Assembly: GCA_030740295.1 (NCBI GenBank)
Contig: JASLXP010000850.1
Coordinates: 1 to 10,826 of the forward strand
From: Planctomycetota bacterium
GTDB taxonomy: Bacteria; Planctomycetota; PUPC01; JACPCR01
Length of the DNA stretch: 10,826 nucleotides
Direction of reading: 5' to 3'
The notes under the pieces were generated by a model, which saw nothing but the letters and a program-made list of their open reading frames with translations, searched no databases and was not told the origin of the DNA. Position numbers and translations under genes: made by a program. Positions 6,595-10,826 of the stretch are shown one piece after another; position 1 is the stretch's first letter; each line of letters starts with the position of its first letter.

Positions 6595-7683
6595 ATGTCC
6601 GAACCACACGAATCACCAATCCACACCAGGCACGAAACGGACGGCGCTTCATTCAAGGAATTCAGAGGCGCCACCGTTCCCTCATCCTACGGTGACGCCG
6701 CGGCCGAGCACGGGGCCATCCGCAATGGTGCAGGCATCGTCGACCGTTCTTATCTTTCCAAGCTTCAATTCACTGGCGCAGACGCGAAGGATTATCTGCA
6801 GCGGATGACCTCGAATGAAGTCGTCGACATTGAACCCGGCACGGGCAATCATGGGGCCCTGCTGACCGATCGAGGCAAACTGATCGCTGACTTTCGTCTT
6901 TTCAAAAGTGAAGAACATCTGCGCATTCACTTCGATCATCTTCAGCGTCAGGCCCTGCTCGGGCCGCTCGAGAAATTCATCATCACGGATGATGTCACTA
7001 TCACGGACCTGAGTGACACACACGGCATCTTCGGCGTGTATGGCCCGAGGTCAGGCGAGCTGTTGAGATCGGTCTTCAACCTCGATATGAGCGAGAGGGA
7101 GGACTTCAGCCACTTTGAAGTTTTCTTCGCAGGTGAAGACTTGCTCGTGGCCTCGCAGCACATCACCGGAGAGCAAGGCTTCGAAATCTGGTGGCCCAAC
7201 GAGCTCGCCGGCGAACTGTGGGAAGCCCTCATCAGCGCGGCCCCGTCTCATGACGCTCTGCCTGCAGGACACGACGCGTTCGAGCTCGCCCGACTCGAAG
7301 CCGGAGTGCCACTATTCGGCATCGACATGGACGAAAACACCATCCCAAACGAAGCCGGACTTGAGCACGCGGCCAGCGTCACAAAGGGCTGCTATATCGG
7401 ACAGGAGATCATCTCTCGCATCTACCACCTCGGGCATGTGAATCGCCTGCTGCGTGGTCTGAAGTTTACGAGCGATATTGCCGCTGCTGGCGCGAAGGTA
7501 AAAGCGGAAGAAAAAGAAATCGGCACGGTCACAAGTGCCGCATCTTCACCCACTGTCGGCAGCGGCATAGGATTGGCCATCCTCCGCAGCAGATTCGCCA
7601 CGCCGGGCCAGGAGGTGAACGTGGAATGGGATGGTCAGCAGACGACTGCAGAGATTGTGGATTTGCCTTTTCTGACTCCTTGA
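6595..7683 (+). CDS. ygfZ: YgfZ/GcvT-like folate-binding protein
   Basis: This 362-residue member of the GcvT-like folate-binding family carries the YgfZ signature KGCYIGQE (264-271), including its conserved cysteine. Other family landmarks are the N-terminal AGIVDRSYLSKLQFTG region (46-61), LTDRGKLIADF (90-100), GEQGFEIWW (192-200), RLEAGVP (233-239) and PNEAGLE (251-257). True glycine-cleavage T-proteins lack the KGCxxGQE motif, so YgfZ is preferred over aminomethyltransferase. In E. coli, YgfZ uses tetrahydrofolate to support Fe-S enzymes such as MiaB, a tRNA-modifying enzyme. The same general role is inferred here, in the cytoplasm. The frame is open back to a GTG at 6520 inside the upstream gene; the ATG at 6595 is preferred because it leaves a 41-bp gap and a family-like N-terminus. 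No Shine-Dalgarno site is visible. The symbol is used in the family sense; orthology to E. coli YgfZ is not shown. Confidence 0.83.
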   Translation: MSEPHESPIHTRHETDGASFKEFRGATVPSSYGDAAAEHGAIRNGAGIVDRSYLSKLQFTGADAKDYLQRMTSNEVVDIEPGTGNHGALLTDRGKLIADFRLFKSEEHLRIHFDHLQRQALLGPLEKFIITDDVTITDLSDTHGIFGVYGPRSGELLRSVFNLDMSEREDFSHFEVFFAGEDLLVASQHITGEQGFEIWWPNELAGELWEALISAAPSHDALPAGHDAFELARLEAGVPLFGIDMDENTIPNEAGLEHAASVTKGCYIGQEIISRIYHLGHVNRLLRGLKFTSDIAAAGAKVKAEEKEIGTVTSAASSPTVGSGIGLAILRSRFATPGQEVNVEWDGQQTTAEIVDLPFLTP

Positions 7684-7693
7684 GCACATTGAA

Positions 7694-7712
7694 GCTGGCA
7701 TGCGTGCCAAGC
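7694..7712 (+). other. Hairpin after the YgfZ-like gene
   Basis: TGGCA (7696-7700) and TGCCA (7705-7709) pair around the loop TGCG. A flanking GC/GC pair extends the stem if one A is bulged. It starts 10 bases after the stop codon. No T-run follows, so it is at most a processing or weak pausing signal. Confidence 0.3.
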
Positions 7713-7783
7713 ACACACACGAGGCCCTGCCGTGCGGCCGTCGGGCAGCCTTAACACCATCCCAATCATACGCAGAACCTGCC

Positions 7784-8257
7784 ATGCCCAAGAAAAAGAA
7801 ATCCTGGCACGAAAAACTGATGGATGACAAAGACCTTCCGAGGGTTGGGCCGGTCGATGAAAAGAGCAAACGCTTCGGCGAGGGTGTCATGGTCATCCCC
7901 GCGCCCCGGCAGGTGGATGCAGTCATGAAAAAGGTCCGTAAAGGTAAGCTGGTGACGTTTGATCAGATCCGAGAAGCAATCGCCAGGAACAACGATGCGG
8001 ATTTTGCCTGCCCTCTGACTACCGGCATCTTTGCCTGGATTGCCTCTCATGCCGCGGCCGAACAGCGTGACGCCGGCAAGAAACGAATTACCCCTTACTG
8101 GCGTACACTCAAGAAAGGCGGAGAGCTCAATCCGAAGTACCCGGGCGGCGTCGATGCCCTGCGGGTACTGCTCGAGGCTGAAGGCCACACGGTCATTCAA
8201 AAGGGCAAAAAATGGCTGGTGGCGGATTACGAGAAATCGTTAATGCTCCTGACCTGA
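7784..8257 (+). CDS. MGMT-family DNA-binding protein lacking the acceptor cysteine (ATL-like)
   Basis: This 157-residue protein resembles the C-terminal, DNA-binding half of O6-alkylguanine-DNA alkyltransferases. RKGKLVTFDQI (52-62) matches the IPxGxVxTYxQL opening. TPYWRTLKKGGELNPKYPGG (103-122), followed by LLEAEGH (129-135), matches the PCHRVVxxxGxxxxYxGG...LLxxEG end. By this alignment the PCHR active site reads PYWR (104-107), with Tyr105 in place of the methyl-accepting Cys, so alkyl transfer is not expected. The motif ACPLTTGIFAWI (75-86) sits where alkyltransferases have the arginine-finger helix, and no Arg finger is evident. The basic N-terminus (MPKKKKSWHEKL) fits DNA contact. Known alkyltransferase-like proteins have a substituted acceptor and pass lesions to nucleotide excision repair; that role is inference here. 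The ATG at 7784 is preferred to the upstream ATG at 7700, whose extra 28 residues look unlike the family. No Shine-Dalgarno site is seen. It lies 29 bp before the sulfotransferase gene. Confidence 0.75.
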   Translation: MPKKKKSWHEKLMDDKDLPRVGPVDEKSKRFGEGVMVIPAPRQVDAVMKKVRKGKLVTFDQIREAIARNNDADFACPLTTGIFAWIASHAAAEQRDAGKKRITPYWRTLKKGGELNPKYPGGVDALRVLLEAEGHTVIQKGKKWLVADYEKSLMLLT

Positions 8258-8286
8258 TTTTTCAGCCGACCGAGCATCAGCCATCC

Positions 8287-9033
8287 ATGTCCATTCTCCG
8301 CATCATTCTCTGGTCGGGCCCGCGTAATGTCTCGACCGCTATCATGTACTCGTTTGCACAGCGGAGCGACACTCGCGTGGTGGACGAGCCTCTTTATGGC
8401 CATTACCTCCGCGTTTCTGGAGCTGTGCATCCCGGCGGCGACGAAGTGATGGCTTCCATGAACTGCAATGGCGCACAGGTCGTACGCGATGTCATCCTTG
8501 GAGAATGCGAAAAGCCCGTGCTGCTGGTGAAACAGATGGCCCATCATCTCGTGGATACCGATTACGGCTTCTTCGGCGAGACTCGCAATGCCCTCCTGAT
8601 TCGCGATCCGGTGCAGATGTTGCCATCACTGATCCACCAGATTCCTGAACCGGTCCTGGGGGACACCGGCCTCAAGATGCAGAGCGATCTTTTTGATGAA
8701 TTCAATGCGCTTGGGCAGTCACCGATTGTTCTCGATTCCAGAGAAGTCCTGCTCAACCCTGAAGGCGTTCTGCGAGAATTCTGCTCTCAATTGGGCATTG
8801 CGTTCGAAGAATCCATGATGTCATGGGAGCCCGGCGCAAGGCCGGAGGATGGTGCTTGGGCACCCTATTGGTATCACAATGTTCACAAGTCCACGGGCTT
8901 CCAACCTTTTGCGCCTAAGACAGAGCCGTTTCCGGATTCCTTGAAACCTCTTCTTGAAGAATGCCAGCCCTATTACGAACGTCTCTTTGCACACGCCATC
9001 AAAGCTCCCTCCATTCCTGAACCTGCAGTATGA
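8287..9033 (+). CDS. Sulfotransferase-family P-loop protein
   Basis: This 248-residue protein starts with a sulfotransferase-type nucleotide-binding loop, ILWSGPRNVSTAIMYSF (7-23), in the position of the 5'-phosphosulfate-binding motif for PAPS. A second element, LLIRDPVQMLPS (103-114), contains the R-D-P and downstream Ser of the 3'-phosphate-binding motif. DEPLYGHY (33-40) is characteristic of this small cytosolic subgroup, which I have also seen annotated as sulfotransferase-like or misnamed as aminotransferase-like. The C-terminal half contains WAPYWYHNVHKSTGF (191-205), a probable acceptor or dimer segment. Acceptor and even true sulfotransferase activity are unproven. The ATG at 8287 is chosen because it places the P-loop next to the N-terminus and clears the upstream gene; the ATG at 8212 would overlap it by 46 bp. 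The stop overlaps the nuclease start as ATGA, so the two are probably translationally coupled. Confidence 0.8.
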   Translation: MSILRIILWSGPRNVSTAIMYSFAQRSDTRVVDEPLYGHYLRVSGAVHPGGDEVMASMNCNGAQVVRDVILGECEKPVLLVKQMAHHLVDTDYGFFGETRNALLIRDPVQMLPSLIHQIPEPVLGDTGLKMQSDLFDEFNALGQSPIVLDSREVLLNPEGVLREFCSQLGIAFEESMMSWEPGARPEDGAWAPYWYHNVHKSTGFQPFAPKTEPFPDSLKPLLEECQPYYERLFAHAIKAPSIPEPAV

Positions 9034-9971
9034 AACATCTCCTGCCCTGCCTCGTTGTCCTGCTGACAGTTTCTCCTCGGTTCGGTTATTCCTGGGGTGA
9101 ACGGGGCCACATGATGATCAACCGTTCAGCGGCGAAGAATCTGCCCGAGGACATGCCGGAGTTCTTCAGAAAAGCTGTGGATACTCTCGGCTTTCTGGCT
9201 GTGCAGCCGGATCGCTGGAAGTCATTCCATGGCGCGCTCTACCGGATCGAACGGGCCAATCACTATCTGGATATGGAACGGCTTAGCAAGGACTTCTCGA
9301 AAATCGAATTTCCCCCTGACCGGATTCAATATCTCGGCTATCTGAATCAGGCCGGCAAGAAAGTGAAAGAGGTCGGCCTGCTGCCCTACCAGACCCTTGA
9401 ATACTATCAGCGCCTTCGCGGCGCCTTCATGGAATACCGCTGGGCACTAGACGATCCGGACGGTAAGGAATACCGGTCCCCCCGCACGTTTGGCCCCCTG
9501 AAGAGCATCGAGAGCGTGTGCATTCAATACGCCGGCATCCTCGGCCACTATGCGGGTGATTCCAGCCAGCCGCTGCATGCCACCATTCTTTATGATGGAC
9601 GGAATGAAAAGGGCGAGCCAAAGAAGACGGGAGTCCACATCAAATTCGAAGTCTTCTATTTAAATAAACACATCCCGGATGGGGACGCCTTTGCCGGCCT
9701 CATCACCAGGCCGAAGGTCCTCGGAAACATTCTCGAAGTGTCAAAGGAAGTCCTGGTGGCCTCAAACAAAGATGTGGACCAACTCCTCACTTTTGATGAA
9801 AAGGGCCGGATGGAGGTTGATAAAGCAGACAAGGAGGTCATCGATTTCACAAAGAAGCACCTGGCGCGCGGCAGCCAGTACCTGCTCGACCTGTGGTACA
9901 CCGCATGGGTCAGGAGCGGCGAAGACTTGGAGGCGTATCGGATTCGGTTTAAGCCGAAAAAGAAGAAATAG
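9030..9971 (+). CDS. Secreted S1/P1 nuclease / zinc phospholipase C-like hydrolase
   Basis: The protein has 313 residues. Residues 1-21 form a signal peptide (K2, H3, then a hydrophobic core ending FGYS). Cleavage before W22 would expose WGERGH, matching the S1/P1 arrangement in which Trp1 binds zinc through its free amino terminus and His6 follows. The remaining trinuclear zinc ligands can be placed in order: D61 in PDRW, H78 in ANHYLD, then H173, D177 and H183 in GHYAGDSSQPLH, then H203 and E207 in GVHIKFE. The last ligand is Glu, as in Bacillus phospholipase C, where P1/S1 nucleases have Asp. It is therefore a secreted or periplasmic phosphodiesterase acting on nucleic acid or phospholipid. 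The insert between H78 and H173 is longer than in P1. The C-terminus ends in a lysine run (PKKKK). It overlaps the sulfotransferase gene by four bases (ATGA) and has no separate Shine-Dalgarno site. Confidence 0.86.
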   Translation: MKHLLPCLVVLLTVSPRFGYSWGERGHMMINRSAAKNLPEDMPEFFRKAVDTLGFLAVQPDRWKSFHGALYRIERANHYLDMERLSKDFSKIEFPPDRIQYLGYLNQAGKKVKEVGLLPYQTLEYYQRLRGAFMEYRWALDDPDGKEYRSPRTFGPLKSIESVCIQYAGILGHYAGDSSQPLHATILYDGRNEKGEPKKTGVHIKFEVFYLNKHIPDGDAFAGLITRPKVLGNILEVSKEVLVASNKDVDQLLTFDEKGRMEVDKADKEVIDFTKKHLARGSQYLLDLWYTAWVRSGEDLEAYRIRFKPKKKK

Positions 9972-10002
9972 GAGAGTGTGTAAACTTAAACACGTCCAGG
10001 CT

Positions 10003-10017
10003 GCAGATGGCTTCTGC
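10003..10017. other. Small hairpin between convergent genes
   Basis: GCAGA (10003-10007) pairs with TCTGC (10013-10017) around a five-base loop in the 57-bp spacer between the convergent nuclease and oxidoreductase genes. There is no T-run on either side, so it is weak as a terminator. Confidence 0.25.
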
Positions 10018-10028
10018 TCTGCGGCGGC

Positions 10029-10826
10029 TTACCTGCCATCCGTATTGAGCGGCAACACTTCATCGATACTCACCTGATGCGGCAAGCGTTCTGACTGTGC
10101 TGCAATCGCCGCCGTTATCCCCACCGCCTCGCCCATCGCCACCGCATTGCCTGTTACGCGGTAACTTGAATGGGCGAAGAAGTCCCCGCTGATGCAACGT
10201 CCCGCCATTAAGAGTCCATCTACATCGCGTGCCATGAGCGCCCGAAGAGGGATGTCGTACGGCTGAGTTTTCGAAACCGGTTTTCCTTCGATGCCGGTGC
10301 CGAGCACCTTGTTTGTGGAATGCACATCAATAGGGAATGTTACCTCACAGATGGCATCTTCATGTCGGCGTCCTTCGATCATGTCGTTGAGCGTCACCGT
10401 GTATCGGCCGTGAATGCGGCGTCCTTCGCGTACACCGATCTGCGCGCCGGTGGCCACGATGCGGATACATGACCACGGCTCGCCCAGCGAACGAAGGCCA
10501 TTGATCAACTTGTGCAGTTCTGCTCGGGCACGAATGGTGGCGTCGGAAAGGTCCTGTGCGCTCAGTCCACTGACTGCATATTCATGATTGATCATCCAGG
10601 CAAACAGGTCTTTATGGATCATGAATATCGTCGGCTTGCCGTAACTGGACTCCAGACCCGCTCTTCGAAACTCGGACATCAGTGCATTCTTGGAAGCATG
10701 CCAGGGACGGCCGACGCGTTCGTGAAATTCAGCGGTCGCTTCAGGATCGATGCCGGTTATCAGGCACATCAAAGAGAACGGCTGCGTCTCGCCCGCGCGC
10801 TCGGTGCCTTCCGCCCCAATTCCTTC
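10029..10826 (-). CDS. FAD-dependent oxidoreductase, C-terminal part (N-terminus outside window)
   Basis: The frame is open from the right edge (first codons GAA GGA ATT) to a TAA at 10031-10029, giving 265 residues of the C-terminal part. The codons upstream of the TTG at 10772 read ERAGETQPFS, continuing smoothly into LMCLITGIDP, so 10772 is not the start. The sequence matches the end of FAD_oxidored-type flavoproteins. GLLMAGRCISGDFFAHSSYR is the conserved flavin-closing segment with the catalytic-region GRxISxxxxAxxSxR pattern, followed by VTGNAVAMGEAVGITAAIA, the C-terminal FAD-contact helix. Earlier landmarks are TGAQIGVREGRRIHGRYTVT and VHSTNKVLGTGIEGKP, with a PYDIPLRAL element. The N-terminal GxGxxG FAD-binding fold must lie beyond the window. 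In this group the substrate is often a sugar or other small alcohol, but it cannot be inferred here. It is convergent with the nuclease gene. The final residues (LPLNTDGR) are unremarkable. Confidence 0.86.
   Translation of the reverse strand, partial: EGIGAEGTERAGETQPFSLMCLITGIDPEATAEFHERVGRPWHASKNALMSEFRRAGLESSYGKPTIFMIHKDLFAWMINHEYAVSGLSAQDLSDATIRARAELHKLINGLRSLGEPWSCIRIVATGAQIGVREGRRIHGRYTVTLNDMIEGRRHEDAICEVTFPIDVHSTNKVLGTGIEGKPVSKTQPYDIPLRALMARDVDGLLMAGRCISGDFFAHSSYRVTGNAVAMGEAVGITAAIAAQSERLPHQVSIDEVLPLNTDGR

Noticed and set aside
7700..7783. ATG at 7700 as the start of the MGMT-family gene
   Set aside because: The extra 28 residues are unlike the family and cover a hairpin region. MPKKKKSWHEKL at 7784 is a natural N-terminus.
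8212..8286. ATG at 8212 as the start of the sulfotransferase gene
   Set aside because: It overlaps the MGMT-family gene by 46 bp and pushes the P-loop away from the N-terminus.
5798..9971. Five-gene run read as a new defence or DNA-modification system (nuclease plus MGMT-like plus sulfotransferase)
   Set aside because: The nuclease is secreted, YgfZ is a housekeeping Fe-S factor, and no sensor, effector or mobile-element context is present. A loose operon of unrelated functions is simpler.

Overview
The window looks like a piece of a free-living bacterial chromosome, of moderate to high GC by eye. No rRNA, tRNA, transposase, phage gene or CRISPR array is visible. The gene families together suggest an uncultured environmental lineage such as Planctomycetota, Verrucomicrobiota, Lentisphaerota or Hydrogenedentota. 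The relevant families are two xylose-isomerase-like TIM barrels, an FAD_oxidored-type flavoprotein, a sulfotransferase, an S1/P1-type nuclease and a VOC fusion. This assignment is inference; no phylogenetic marker is present.

Layout from left to right. (1) Positions 1-3640, + strand: two large multi-pass membrane proteins joined by a TAATG stop/start overlap. The first is cut by the left edge and looks like a GT-C type glycosyltransferase; the second is a DUF2079 protein. (2) Positions 3641-3842: a convergent intergenic spacer holding two short arrays of related 7-bp units, (C/G)AG(C/T/A)AT(C/T), in opposite orientation. (3) Positions 3843-5678: two divergent sugar phosphate isomerase/epimerase-like TIM barrels with a 90-bp shared promoter region. 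(4) Positions 5798-9971, + strand: a closely spaced run of five genes that may be an operon. They are an uncharacterised domain fused to a VOC domain, a YgfZ/GcvT-like folate-binding protein with the KGCYxGQE signature, an MGMT-family protein lacking the alkyl-acceptor cysteine, a sulfotransferase-family P-loop protein, and a secreted S1/P1 nuclease/phospholipase C-like zinc enzyme overlapping the sulfotransferase by ATGA. (5) Positions 10029-10826, - strand: the C-terminal part of an FAD-dependent oxidoreductase running off the right edge. No gene-free stretch exceeds about 200 bp.

Functionally, the first pair probably acts in cell-envelope glycan or lipid-linked sugar metabolism, and the TIM barrels in carbohydrate catabolism. 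The five-gene run mixes Fe-S maintenance, a DNA-damage recognition protein, a sulfotransferase and a secreted hydrolase. I see no single pathway uniting these, so this may simply be a housekeeping-style gene string. The best leads are the PYWR replacement in the MGMT-like protein, the PLC-like last ligand in the nuclease, the VOC fusion, and the heptamer arrays. I find no convincing new multi-gene system.
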